This document shows, piece after piece, positions 38,403 to 48,987 of a DNA stretch of 64,000 nt; the stretch's first letter is position 1, and each line of letters begins with the position of its first letter. Source of the DNA: Limanda limanda (lineage: Eukaryota; Chordata; Actinopteri; Pleuronectiformes; Pleuronectidae). The DNA is taken from assembly GCF_963576545.1 (NCBI RefSeq), contig NC_083655.1, forward strand, positions 3,177,871 through 3,241,870. Direction: 5' to 3'. Below the pieces are notes generated by a model, which saw only the letters and a program-made list of their open reading frames with translations, was not told the origin of the DNA and did not search any database. Position numbers and translations under genes: made by a program.

Positions 38403-39332
38403 TCATGTGATAGACTTAGTAATATTCTTAGATAAGAGAGCTGCTCCATCCCAAGTGGGATGAACGCCGTCTCTCCTAACAAGACCAGGTTTCCTCCAAA
38501 AAGTTTGCCAATTATCTATAAAGCCCACACCGTTTACAGGACACCACCTCGACAGCCAGCGGTTAAAAGAAAACATGCGACTAAACATGTCATCACCTGT
38601 AGTGTTAGGGAGAGGGCCAGAGAAAACTACTGTGTCCGACATCGTTTTAGCAAAAGCACACACAGACTCAACATTAACTTTAGTGACCTCCGACATACGA
38701 AGCCGGGAGTCGTTGCTGCCGACGTGAATTACGATTTTACTGTATTTACGTTTAGTTTTAGCCAGCAGCTTCAATTTGGATTGGATGTCGCCGGCTCTGG
38801 CCCCCGGGATACAATCGACTATGGCCGCTGGTGTCGCTAATCTCACGTTTCTGAGAACCGAGTCGCCAATAACCAGAGTTTGATTCTCAGCGGGTGCGTC
38901 GCTGAGTGGAGAAAATCTATTTGAGACGTGAGCTGGTGGGTCTTTAATCGTGGGCTTTCTATGGGTGATACTATGCCCCCTCCGGACCGTCACCCAGCCA
39001 CCCTGGGCTCCCGGCTGCCCGGGGCAAGTCGAGGGACTGCTAGCTGAAGCTAAGCTAGGTGGCTTCGCTGCGGCTAGCACGGGCCGGCTAACTATAGCTA
39101 ACGGGGGTTCTAAGCTGAGGAGCCGAGCTTCTAAGTTGCTAAGCCTCGCCTCCATGTCTACCAACATACTACATTTATTACATTTACCACTACTGTTAAT
39201 GGAGGCGGAGGAGTAAGTAAACATGAGACACTCGGAGCAGGAGAGAGCGGTGGAGCGAGAGGGAGAGAGAGAACACATCGCTGCTAAAACTATGAGTGTG
39301 AGATTTAAACAGAACACAGAATCACAAAGCAC
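38403..39332 (-). CDS. LINE ORF1: zinc-binding, coiled-coil and SGNH esterase protein
   Basis: An intact ORF1 of up to 309 residues. A second Met at residue 19 (39278) fits better as the real start, because the first 18 residues are hydrophobic and unlike ORF1. A Cys cluster (C32, C35, C51, C54) suggests a small zinc-binding module. A short leucine-rich coiled coil follows (residues 58-76), then a Pro/Ala/Ser-rich linker. The C-terminal half is an SGNH/GDSL-type esterase fold: GDSV with candidate nucleophile Ser158, GSND at 205-208, and DGVH with Asp288 and His291. Esterase ORF1 proteins are known in L2/CR1-type LINEs, where they are thought to bind element RNA or help particle formation. All triad residues are present. 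The stop is TGA at 38405-38403, directly abutting the in-frame ORF2. Confidence 0.88.
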   Translation of the reverse strand: MLCDSVFCLNLTLIVLAAMCSLSPSRSTALSCSECLMFTYSSASINSSGKCNKCSMLVDMEARLSNLEARLLSLEPPLAIVSRPVLAAAKPPSLASASSPSTCPGQPGAQGGWVTVRRGHSITHRKPTIKDPPAHVSNRFSPLSDAPAENQTLVIGDSVLRNVRLATPAAIVDCIPGARAGDIQSKLKLLAKTKRKYSKIVIHVGSNDSRLRMSEVTKVNVESVCAFAKTMSDTVVFSGPLPNTTGDDMFSRMFSFNRWLSRWCPVNGVGFIDNWQTFWRKPGLVRRDGVHPTWDGAALLSKNITKSIT

Positions 39333-39788
39333 CAGAGAGGAGGGGCTGGTATGTGAGGGTCCTTAACTATATACCGGTGATTTTAGCCGTAGTAGAACAG
39401 AAAGACAGTTGTGTTTAGCGGAGGAGCTAATTCAGATAGCGACTACACCACCCGTGTCCCGTGGCAATAACAGGAAGTGACGAAATGACGCAGCACGCTT
39501 ACCGTAAACACTTAACGGGAATTAACAGGAATATACGGGAATATACAGGAATTAACGGGAATTAACGGGAATAAACTGTAAATGTTGTGGGTAATTTATA
39601 CTAACTGTATTTACCTTGTCATATACAGACATAAATATAAACATTTTGTTTTGTACTAATAGAGTTTTGAATGATGTTTTTATTGCTCAGCGTTTAATTT
39701 TCATATTTTTTTTTTTTCAAAATTCCCAAAATTCCAGAGCTTAACTTCCCATGGAAAGTTTCTCCCCCTTTGCAACCCTAATTATAAC

Positions 39789-40708
39789 AGTACATGAATC
39801 TGTTTCCATATTCTCGTGCAGGTTTCAGTTTCCTCATGCAGCTTCATGTTAGTCTCAGGCTGGTGCAGAAAGTCAGCAGCAGCTCGCCCCCCCCCGCTCC
39901 TCGGATCACACTATGTAGGTCAGCTCTCAAACTGACGCTGTTGATTGAACCACGTTTTTTCTTTACATGTATCCTCCAGTGTCCATGGGTTTTCTGTGTA
40001 ACTGCAGAAGTGAAGTGAGGAGTGGAGACAAATGCTCGTCACCAAATGTGAAGACATGAAGGAAAAGCTCCAGAATTCTGAATTATGTAATTGTGTCATT
40101 TTCAAAAAGCCCAGATTCACAGACACACAGTTGTTTCCAGTCCGGCCTCTCAGCCGTCATGAAGGAGAAGACGTGGTTATTTTGCATTTTAAAAATTGAA
40201 ATTACAACTTTTTCCACAAACAAACCTGCTGCCCCCCCCCCCTGAACCTTCGGCTAAACAACTTTAATGATCGCAAGCTCGAATTTGAAAGGATTTTTAA
40301 AGCTCTTTGATCTTTTATTTCCAATTCACCTTCACACACACACACTCCAGAGTCATGAACATTTATAATATGCAAAGTCGCCCTCCATTAAATCGTACTC
40401 TGTGTGAAAGCTTCAAACCTTCTCAGAAGCCTCTGACCTCAAACGGGAGGAGAGGTAGAAGCAGCTGGCTCCACCGGCCCTCAGGTCTTACACAACCCAG
40501 AGAAATCAAAAAATAACGAAGGACGAGGACGAGCTACCTCTGCACACACACACACGCACCTCACTCCTCCCTCAGTCAGAGGCACAAACACAAAAACTCC
40601 TGCATCCTTGACCTGATATGCAAAGTGCAATTAAAGCTGGTTTTTGGCGAGTGTGTAAACAACCTCGACTGTAGGATGCACGGGATCCAGGAGACAGTAG
40701 AAACATCA
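39789..40708. other. Intergenic spacer between hAT and probable LTR
   Basis: Unique DNA with short CA runs. No gene seen. Confidence 0.6.
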
Positions 40709-42071
40709 CAGGTGTTGGGCAAGGCCCAGTGATCCGACTTAGAACAAAGGGTCGTAAAACCTTAGGCCAGGCTCGGGTAACCCCTTACATTTAAAAATCC
40801 AGCATGGGCCCTTATCTCCATGTGGCAAAAGATCACGTCCTGGTCCCCCACGGTAAGCCCGCCCCTGGGGGCCAAATCCTGACAACTCAATTGGCTGGAG
40901 GGCCACACTGACCCCTGACCCCTCCTCCCAGGGGGGAGTCACCTGAGACATGACTTAAAAGGGCTGAACTCACAGACTTCTCCCTCTCTTCACTCAGATG
41001 CCCAAGCAACAACAGAACCCCTCCGGGGTTCTACTAGTTAACTCGGTATTTTTAAGAGACTCTCTTTGTCCTCCTATTTTCCACGCTGCTCAAGTTGTTT
41101 TCTGACCTCAAGAGGTCTAACCACACGACTCAGTAACTAAGGAGGCGATTAGACATCGAAACAGGAAGTGCCCCGCTGGACGGACTCCGACACTTCTATA
41201 GACTTTCCTTTTTCCAACAATCTACAAACGGCTTCAAACCAGCCGTCCCCTGCAGAAGCGCGACGTTCATCCCGCTGAGGAGTAAGAGGCAATCCACTCC
41301 GTTCCTGTAAAACAGCACGATCTCCGCTGTTACAGAAGAAGACGAAGTTTCATTCCGTCAAGGCAGCACGAATAATTCGCTTCCTTTTCCGGTCCAGCGG
41401 CCGAGCCCGGAGCTCCGCTCGTGAGAGAGACTACGTGATTCACTGGCCCCCGACACATTCGCGCCGAGGTGCAGACACACCGCGAGGGTGGTACAGTAAG
41501 ACTTGATTATCTGGGCAGATGTTAGTTTTGATACGTAGCATATTATTTAACATTTGATTGTATTTGTTGCGAGACCGCTGAGTCTCATTGTTTTAGCCGG
41601 CTACGACGAGCCGCTACTTCCGGTTCATTTCCGGGTTTTGTGTTAGTGCTTGAGGCCGCGAGGAAAGCCTCCAGCCACGCACTGTTAACGTCTGTGTGAG
41701 TCTGCAGTGATTTCACCGATCAGAACCTCGGCCCACAACGCTCGCTTGAGGGCTGAGGGGTGAATCACAGTTAACTCATCTCAGGCGTGTACTTTTAAGA
41801 GCTTCTTTGCACCCCCCTTCTTTTTTTCTCTCTCTCTCTCTCTCTCTCTCTCCTTCTAAACCGACCTATACACACTTCTGACCTGTATTTATAATACAGG
41901 TCATGTCACATAGTTAAATCTATGCTTAGAGAGGCTGAACACATCTGGAAACCATTCGGCCCCCAAAGCCAAGCAGAGATAAGAATTCTCTTTGTCTAAA
42001 ATTTCCTTTGTGTAATTCATGTGACGACCACCAGTGTGCGCTCCGGCCACATGGTGTCATGAACATAGACT

Positions 42072-42255
42072 CCATCTTGAATAACGCAAGTTAACCCACC
42101 ATTTTGAGTCTAGTATTGCCACGCCTCCGCTCTCTCTCTCCTCCCATCCTGGCTCTAAATTCATAACGGCTCCGCCATCTTGTTTTGTAGTCAATCCGCC
42201 ATTTTGAGAGTTTTTAGGCCTTGATTCCACGAATCATGATCGGCCTCCATCTTAG
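42072..42255 (+). promoter_or_regulatory. Cluster of five YY1-like motifs in the LTR
   Basis: Five CCATNTT(G/A) motifs occur within about 185 bases: TCCATCTTG (42071), ACCATTTTG (about 42098), GCCATCTTG (42174), GCCATTTTG (42198) and TCCATCTTA (about 42246). These match the YY1 core on the reverse strand (CAANATGG). YY1 sites are known in retroviral LTRs and LINE promoters. Binding here is inferred. Confidence 0.45.
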
Positions 42256-42302
42256 ATGTGATGTCACTACGCGTCATCGCCACCCCCCTTCTTTTTCTCT
42301 CT

Positions 42303-42306
<4 letters not shown>

Positions 42307-42354
<48 letters not shown>
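42307..42354. repeat. (CA)24 microsatellite
   Basis: A pure CA tract within the probable LTR. Further short CA runs follow to about 42570. Confidence 0.97.
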
Positions 42355-42358
<4 letters not shown>

Positions 42359-42364
42359 TAGACA

Positions 42365-42712
42365 CAGACAGACACACACACACACACAGAGACACATAGA
42401 TGGACCAGAGGTTACATGCGTGTTCTAAATTGTGATAAGCTGCTGTTGTTATCTTTGAAATATGGGAGTTTGTTAAGATGATGAATCATTAAATAACACT
42501 AACTTTATTTCACACACACATAGACACACACACACAGAGAGACACTTTGACACAGACACACACACACATAGAGACAGACATACATAGGTAGACCGCAGGT
42601 TGTCCATGTATTTTCTAAATTGTGATAAGTGCTGCTGCTGTGTTTACCTTTGAAATATTGGAGCTTGTTAAAATGATAAATCATTGAATAACATTATAAC
42701 TTTATTTCCCCT
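42365..42712. repeat. Tandem duplication of about 190 bp in the LTR
   Basis: The segment with TTCTAAATTGTGATAAG at 42423 recurs at 42613, followed in both copies by CTTTGAAATAT, TGATRAATCATT and ATAACA...ACTTTATTTC. Each copy is preceded by CA-rich DNA with GACAGACA motifs. The copies are diverged, so the duplication is old. Confidence 0.75.
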
Positions 42713-45700
42713 TTTTAATAAATACTTTTGTAATTAAAGTATCTGTAGTCTGTGATTATTTGTGCATATGTATGTGATTGCAGCTGGATTATGATCGCCT
42801 GTGCTCGAACTTAGAAGCCTTCACTGTTTATTAAGTAATCGTTAATATTAAAATATTGACATTATTAATTTGACATTTATCATTATGAGACTGATAATTA
42901 TAGCTTGACATCGTTGGTCCCTGGTAACCAGGGTGGTGCCCCCCTTTCTCAATTATTAATATAGATAGTATTATTCTTAAATTGATAATTTTATTGTTTT
43001 AGACTAATTATTTTCATTATTCTTGGTTGATAACCTTATCATTGTTAATTGACAGCTTGTACTTTCTAATTGATAATTCCTATTTTCTCATTAGTGGTTT
43101 TATTGTTATTTGATTACTGATCATCTTCAATTAATAATTTAATTATTTTTGATAGATAATTTTTATTATTTTAATAATCCTATTTCATGATTATTAATAA
43201 TTAGCCAACGTCAAGTCTACTCCTATTGCACAACACAGGAACCAACAATAGTGTTTTCAAAAATGAGAATCCACTCAAAAGATAAAACCTCGGGAGCCCT
43301 TTCCCCAACATCTCCTCACGCCGCCCGAGAGACATTACCCCTCCGCCTTATCTCGGGAACATATGGGCGCAGCTCCGATAGATTGTGGCTCCATAGAGAA
43401 GAAATCTTTATTCAGCGGGTGATGGTTTAATCCATGTAAACCTCTCGGATTCTAACACTTATCTCACCGTTCTCTTTTGCACAGAAATGCAATTTGGTGC
43501 TGTTTTGGAGAGTTTACACCACGCCCAGCTTCTTATGGAATTGATTCCCGATTAAAACGAAGTAATTAAACACACTTGACGCTAATTGATTGGCTCCAGA
43601 TTAATTTTTTTTCCCTGTTGTGCTCCTCCACGAGATTTATCTTCCACACAGGATTGAGAGTCCGTATGGATGAGATAAGAACACAGGATGACGCACAGAC
43701 CACAGAGTTCATCACGGGTCAAACTCTGCACCTTCCAGTCGAATCCGATCTTTGATGAAACGTAGTAAAACCGGCTAATCATGCGGCTAAATCGTTTAAA
43801 TGGAGCAAGTGGTTTCCTGCTCCGAGGCTGCTCCAGTCTGTGCTGGGGTTTTTAAAATACGAGTTTTTTAATTAACATGAAATATTGAGTGATTGGACCC
43901 AGAATAAAGCCGCAAACTTTACTTGCTGTTCAGCTCCCACTGTAAAAATCGATTTGCTGCAATGTGGAAAATACAGGAAATATCATGTCTGAGAAGATGC
44001 TCTGGAAATACCAATTATGTATAAGATTGTCAGTTTTTTAATTTAACAGTTGGAAATACAAATACATTCATGATATCTTATTAAGAGAAAACCAATATTT
44101 GATTAATTTTTCAATTTTGTCTGAACAAATTAATGAAAGCTGTCAGATTGTGTCTGATCAGGTTTTTCTGTTATTTGTTTAATTTGTTTGGGTAAAAATT
44201 TTGCACATTTCAAGCTCATTCAATTTCTTCTGGTTTTCTGGTTTCATTAAAACTTCTCATTCTCGTGGTAGCTCCTCCAGGAATCACACAGCAGATGAAT
44301 CACCGAGCCGGTGCAGGTCACAGAAACAGGATAATTGCAGGTCTTGTATTTTTGTGCCTCGGTGAGAATTTTAAAACTTTTGCAGCCCTCACCGGTTGCA
44401 TGAAAACTAACATCAATCTTGCCGAGCCGGAGCCCCTGGTTTTCCAAAGCTACTTTTAAAAATGTTTCCTGTTTCCACATGTAAACTAACACAAGCCTCC
44501 AGGGCAGGTGCTGGAATATTTGTAGCCTGAGGACAGAAGTTGTGACGCTTTAAGTGGCCGGGACTCATCAGAAAGTTGCAGGTTTTTTTTCCGGGCTGCG
44601 TTTCCCTTGGCAACCACACCAGCAGAATGAAGATTTGGAGGAAACTTGAATTACTGCCTTGTTGTTGTTGTGTCTCCGCGGTGAAGCTGCAGTTCACATC
44701 CAAGAGTAACAAGACTCACACAATATATGACCTGAAGACTTTGTGCGACTAGGATGAACAATTTCATAAGTTTTCCGAAATGAAGACGCTCCTGAATGGA
44801 GACACAGCTCAGGCCTGTAATGAAATTCCCTTCAGGCGTTCCTGAGATTACATGTTGACAAGAATTGGAAAGCAGTGAGGTCACAAGGATCTTGACCTTT
44901 AACCTTTCAACTACGATAATCAGTTTAAATGATTTAAGACAAGATGGCGGCGCACACGGACGCCACAGCTCTCGTTTCTCTGCACTGATCAGAGGTAGCA
45001 CTCAGATTTTTGTTGTATTATCTTCAAAATTCATTCGTTCGTTCAGTTAATCGAACTTCAGAAAAACCCAGAAACTTAATGCCAGCAGCCGCAGTCGTCT
45101 CCGGCGCAGAGGCATGAAAATAACAGATAAAAAAGGACAAGGATGATAAATCCTGTGGGTTTGAGTGACGGCCGCAGCGATCGTCTGATAATCAAATAAT
45201 TCAAAAATGCCTCAAATTGAAAGAAAAGCAAAGAACCAGTCACTGAAAGTCAGTTGAAGCTTCTTCTCCGTTTGCCTTTGGCTCGGTGGGATCTATCAAG
45301 TCTCTGCTCGTCTGCTCGCTTCGATCCAATCGTGAAAAAGACAAACATCAATGTGTGAGCAGAGGGAATAAATGAGCAAGAAAACAATGGGGAGGGAGAG
45401 CTGTGTTGAATCAGGAGGAGTGAGTGCAGGCTGTGAAACACTCATCAGCCTCCCTTGTTTTTATTTATTTTAATCGTCTGCATTTCGGAACCAAACTCGA
45501 CAACGACGACAAAGTGGAGACGACTCAGCGAGTGGAATTGATCCCGTTTGTGTTCGAGCTCTGAAGTCGGAGCCCGAGTGTTTTTTCTTCTTCATCACAC
45601 GGAACAACTGAGGAGTTTAGTTTCCAAACGCGATGTGAACAACGAGTGGAAGCCATCGAACGTTCCAGACGTGAACCCGTTTTTTACAAATTCGCTCGAT

Positions 45701-46027
45701 GGCACAGAATGAAAGCAGCTTCCAGTCCCGGCTGAACTAAATGACACCGCTCTGAAGTTTGGCTCTTCTTGTCTGTGTGATGGAGTAAGTGATGAATGTG
45801 AAGCTTTGTTCTCTAATGGATGTGAGCGAAGCTTCTTCCACTCGGTGTCGTGAAGATGTCACTGGTGACACTTTGACTGGAACATACCAGACATGACTCC
45901 AAATAAAGAAGGAGCGATTCCAGAGGAAGTCACATGTGACAATTAACATTTCTCTGTGTTTTCACATGAAGAATCTTCATAGAGAAGAAGATTTATGTAC
46001 CTTCAACAATCACTGAACAAAGTAGGA

Positions 46028-46080
46028 CGTGTGTATACCTACACTATGTTCTATTGGCCACTTTATCAGCTTATTCCCTG
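46028..46080. mobile_element. DNA-transposon-like fragment (TTGGCCACTTTAT)
   Basis: GTGTATACCTACACT followed by TTGGCCACTTTAT resembles the terminal sequence of an abundant teleost DNA repeat, best recognised as its complement ATAAAGTGGCCA. It is next to an AT microsatellite. It is a remnant only. Confidence 0.3.
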
Positions 46081-46103
46081 TATTGCAATCGGGTCCTACA
46101 TCA

Positions 46104-46106
<3 letters not shown>

Positions 46107-46136
<30 letters not shown>
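46107..46136. repeat. (AT)15 microsatellite
   Basis: An uninterrupted AT tract in unique intergenic DNA. Confidence 0.95.
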
Positions 46137-46139
<3 letters not shown>

Positions 46140-46989
46140 TTTTTGCATGAATGGTACTAAATAGTGCAGACTCTTTCTTACTCTGCGCATTCTTTCTTGA
46201 GAAATTTACAAAAGTGTACAAAACATTTCTGGATCTGCCCAATAATCCAAATCTCTGGAGAAATTCAACAAATATTTTTGGGGGTTCATGGAATTTCATT
46301 AAATTGGATATAGTAGTTTTTCAAATACTCTTGCAGGCAGACAAAGGTACTGCAACCGCAACAAAAAAGAAATCGAACTCATCATTATAAAAAGTGACAT
46401 AACCATCACTAATGTATTATAGTGAAGTAAATGAATTGGATGGTTTTGAATCTGTGAGTCCAGAACAACAGTGAACACTAAGAACTCCTCCACACTGATA
46501 CAGGTCAGTTCCTGAGTGTTAGTGTGGAGAATTCGATTTGGGACGTGAGCCCTCTGGTCCCATTTCAAAAAGCCTCACGCACATGCAAATTAATAAACCA
46601 ATGCAGAGACACCAGCTCCTATAGACAGACCCTCAGACACCCAGTCAATTGGACAGTGGACCATGAGGACACCCTGGAGACAACTCAGGAAACCAGGGTT
46701 GCTTTTTTTGTTTAATTTGTTCAGTTGTGATGAACTTAAACTTAACATTGTGTCCAATTTATTCTTTTCTACCTCACCTTTCCACATAGGGCTGATTTTC
46801 CTAAAATTTGCCAGAAAGACTCCCGACACTCAACTTATATTCCTGTGACTCAGGTTGTGTTATAGCTCAGCTTCATCCTCTGCTCGGTGAATCATGAACT
46901 TCCCACCTCTGTAATCTTTACTGCACGCAGCGCTGCAGATCCACTCTCGGGGGAAGAAGACAAAGAACCATTGTTTGTTTTTTTCACAT

Positions 46990-47279
46990 ATCCACTCATA
47001 TGGATTTCAGGACTTTATTGAGCAATAAAAAATATACACCGAGGAAAATACCATTTTCCTTTTTCCCCATATTGTTGTTCTTCCATCTTCAAAATCGGAT
47101 CCAACGCTTCCAGGTGAACGACGCGACGAAAAGGAAAAACCGAGCAGAGTCCGCGGCTCGACGACAGAAATCCACCAGAGCAGTCCGAGAGCATCTCGTG
47201 TTTGTTTGTATTGTTCACTCACAACTTTGCAAAAACAGATTTCAAACAGCTGTGGTTTGAACGGGAGTGACATCGCACA
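46990..47279 (-). other. cdh7: cdh7 3' untranslated region (probable)
   Basis: Downstream of the cdh7 stop codon, the minus strand runs about 260 bases to an AATAAA hexamer and then into sequence without coding signs. This would be an unusually short 3' UTR for a cadherin, so a distal polyadenylation site further left cannot be excluded. The end position is approximate. Confidence 0.5.
47014..47019 (-). terminator. AATAAA polyadenylation signal of cdh7 (candidate)
   Basis: A canonical AATAAA lies on the minus strand 261 bases after the cdh7 stop. A G/T-containing stretch follows within about 40 bases (gtggatatgtg on the minus strand), as expected for a cleavage site. It is the first canonical hexamer I noticed after the stop; transcript data would decide whether it is used. 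Confidence 0.5.
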
Positions 47280-47785
47280 CTAGGTGGTGGCGTCGGACTC
47301 TGCCTCTGCGTAGAGTTCTGCCAGTTTGTGGAACTGCGGCCCCCAGTCGTCCAGGTACTTATAATCCTGCTCCGATTGCGTCCCGGCCGAGTCCAAAGGA
47401 CTGACGGTGCCCGCGGGCGACCCCTGACCCTCGTAGGCGTAGGTCTGCAGCGAGTCGTAGGGCGGCACGCTGGTGTCCATGTCGGCCTCCACCAACTTCT
47501 GCTTGATGAATTTGTGCACGTCCACCTCGTCCACCTCGGCCGACGGGCTCCGGCGGCTGCGCGGCGGGACGCAGTGTTTCCGCGCCTCCGGGCGAATGTC
47601 CCGCCGGAACTTGAGCTCCTCGGCGGCGGCCGGGTTGCGGAGGGCGATGATGTCGAAGGCCTCGGTGTCCTCCTCGCCGCCGCCCTCGTCGTCGTAGGTC
47701 ACCACGTTTTCTCGGATGTCCTCCTCGGAGATGACGAGTGGTTCCTTCTTGCTCCGCCTCAGCGTGATGAAGACGACCACGATGG
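47280..47785 (-). CDS. cdh7: cdh7 last coding exon: cadherin-7 cytoplasmic tail
   Basis: This exon encodes the intracellular tail of a type II classical cadherin, a plasma-membrane homophilic adhesion receptor linked to actin through catenins. On the minus strand a splice acceptor (tctcgcag) precedes base 47785. The exon opens with the last two bases of a split codon, completes the transmembrane helix (IVVVFITL), and continues with the RRSKKEP stop-transfer segment. The p120-catenin-binding juxtamembrane core follows (DDEGGGEEDTEAFDI), then the beta-catenin-binding end (VPPYDSLQTYAYEG, DWGPQFHKLAELY). The TAG stop is at 47282-47280. The tail is about 168 codons, normal for the family. The match to known cadherin-7 tails (ISEEDxRENVVTYDDEGGG, FIKQKL, ending in TT) is closer than to cadherin-20, -8 or -11. 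The exon is GC-rich at third positions, unlike the surrounding AT-rich DNA. Which teleost paralogue (a or b) it is cannot be decided here. The usual SLSSL serine cluster reads TVSPLDS. Confidence 0.95.
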
Positions 47786-47994
47786 CTGCGAGACAGAGGG
47801 ACACGCGTTATTTTGCAGAACTCAAAAAGAACAATCATCATTTGTTTCCAAACATAATTCTGGAAAACAGGATAAAGTGAGAATCAGACTTTTCAATGAT
47901 TAAATCAACAAACCGCTTAGCACGACAACGACACATAATGGGAACAACCGAATGTTGTTATTGCGCTCAGCCATTTCTTTTATGTTAATTCCAA

Positions 47995-48022
47995 TGTGTG
48001 TGTGTGTGTGTGTGTGTGTGTG
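47995..48022. repeat. (GT)14 microsatellite in cdh7 intron
   Basis: A short GT tract about 210 bp into the intron from the acceptor side. Confidence 0.95.
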
Positions 48023-48930
48023 ATGTTGTTGTTAATTCATTGCTCATGACAGACAAACATGTAGTGGTTCGTAAACAGCAAACCAAATGAACACGAGCCT
48101 GTTTTATGTGCGCATCTATCCAATCTCCCATCAGGACACTAAACCCGGCCGGGCGTCGCCGAGCTGTAAATCAACTCCCACATTAGCCGACATTAGCATC
48201 GCGGCTGTGATGGCACTTTGAATGCGAGCTCTCAAGATGACGACAATGTGAACATCATCATCATCATCATCATCATCCAACAAGGAGCCGATCCCGCCGC
48301 GCACCCGCCGTGGAGTCGGGGGGGGAAATCGTGCGGAGGTGCCTCTCGTGTAATCGCCTCATCGCTGCTTGTGCCAGTCGAGCCACATCAAAGGAAATAC
48401 GGCAAAAACTCTGCCGATAAGTAGCTCACGTTCTGTAATAACTTTTCCGACTGTTAATGAAATCATGGAGCCAAGTAATATTTGATGAGATACGCCGGCT
48501 TGGAACTTGTTCCAGCAGCTAATGAGAGTTATGCGACTTTGGGTTAATGATGACCCCTCTGCAAGTTGTTAACACCAACATCCATTTAATAAAAAAAAGG
48601 CTGTCAGCATGGGATGCACATTTTTTTACAGCAGTGTAATATCCAAAAGGAGTTCATTACGCTCCATCAGCAGAGAGGAGCCACACAGATCAGTGTTCCT
48701 GCAGAGAGGAGTGAGCTTCATAATGAAGTCGTGTTAGAAGCAGGATACAGGATTCACAGGAAGGAGAAACTCGTCCTGTTTAAGGTGGTATTAATGTTCT
48801 GGGCATCCTGGCATCTTACATGGATCTGCTCCATACCACCTTAATCCCAACACACGACATGTGTAACATCCTCCTCTCAGAAGGAGTCACCTCATAACAC
48901 ATGGGAGGTGAGAAGCTGTCAGACAGACAG

Positions 48931-48987
48931 GGAGGTGGTGGAGGTGGTGGAGGTGGTGGAGGTGGTGGAGGTGGTGGAGGTGGTGGA
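48931..48987. repeat. (GGAGGTGGT)n minisatellite in cdh7 intron
   Basis: A 9-bp unit repeated about six times. It produces poly-Gly and poly-Pro frames that are not genes. Confidence 0.93.

Larger units (their letters stand above)
34500..39511 (-). mobile_element. Full-length L2-clade (Maui-like) non-LTR retrotransposon
   Basis: A LINE of about 5.0 kb on the minus strand. From 5' to 3' it has a short 5' region (39511 to about 39333), an esterase-type ORF1, an endonuclease/reverse-transcriptase ORF2, and a 3' UTR of about 800 bp. It ends in a tetranucleotide tail seen on the plus strand as (CAAT)n at 34501-34519. The plus-strand end, with TTTTATTTGTATAGCCCA, is the familiar 3' terminus of a teleost LINE family. 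The RT resembles L2/Maui elements. It is inserted inside a hAT element: the flanking GGGAATTA/TTAACGGG sequence belongs to that element's subterminal repeats, with at most a 3-bp (TTA) duplication. No frameshift is seen in either ORF, so the copy is young. The 5' boundary is placed by comparison with the empty hAT copy at 51406-52212. Confidence 0.9.
34456..39780. mobile_element. Short hAT element (family A) interrupted by the LINE
   Basis: The termini TAGGGTTGCAAA (34456) and TTTGCAACCCTA (39780) are inverted repeats. They are flanked by perfect 8-bp direct repeats ATTATAAC at 34448-34455 and 39781-39788, the hallmark of hAT insertion. Without the LINE the element is only about 315 bp: 34456-34499 and 39512-39780. 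It has subterminal GGGAATTAAC/GGGAATATAC repeats. Compared with the copy at 51406-52212 it is in the opposite orientation and lacks the internal BED-coding part, so it is an internal-deletion derivative. Confidence 0.9.
40713..43236 (+). mobile_element. Probable solo LTR of an endogenous retroelement, 2.5 kb
   Basis: The block begins TGTTGGGCAA and ends TTGCACAACA, imperfect inverted repeats (9 of 10) of the TG...CA type. It is flanked by 4-bp direct repeats CAGG at 40709-40712 and 43237-43240. It has a TATA-like TTAAAAG at 40954, an AATAAA at 42717-42722, a cluster of CCATCTTG/CCATTTTG motifs, CA/CT microsatellites and a 190-bp tandem duplication. No gag, pol or env frame is present, so if correct it is a solo LTR left by recombination. 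The length is unusual and the family is not identified. The boundaries rest on the short terminal and flanking repeats only. Confidence 0.5.
43241..46989. other. Intergenic DNA downstream of cdh7
   Basis: Mostly AT-rich unique sequence. ACAAGATGGCGGCGCAC at about 44939 resembles the start of a LINE 5' UTR (a YY1-type site), but no LINE body follows. An AT microsatellite and a DNA-transposon scrap lie near 46030-46136. No supported gene. Confidence 0.55.

Noticed and set aside
38460..39216. Plus-strand frames of 126 and 88 codons
   Set aside because: Antisense to the LINE ORF1.
44935..44990. Possible LINE 5' end (AAGATGGCGGCGC)
   Set aside because: Only the YY1-like motif is present, with no downstream ORF1 or other LINE sequence.
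47328..47903. 191-codon plus-strand frame over the cadherin tail exon
   Set aside because: Antisense shadow of the GC-rich cdh7 exon; it has Arg/Val/Leu-rich composition and no domain.
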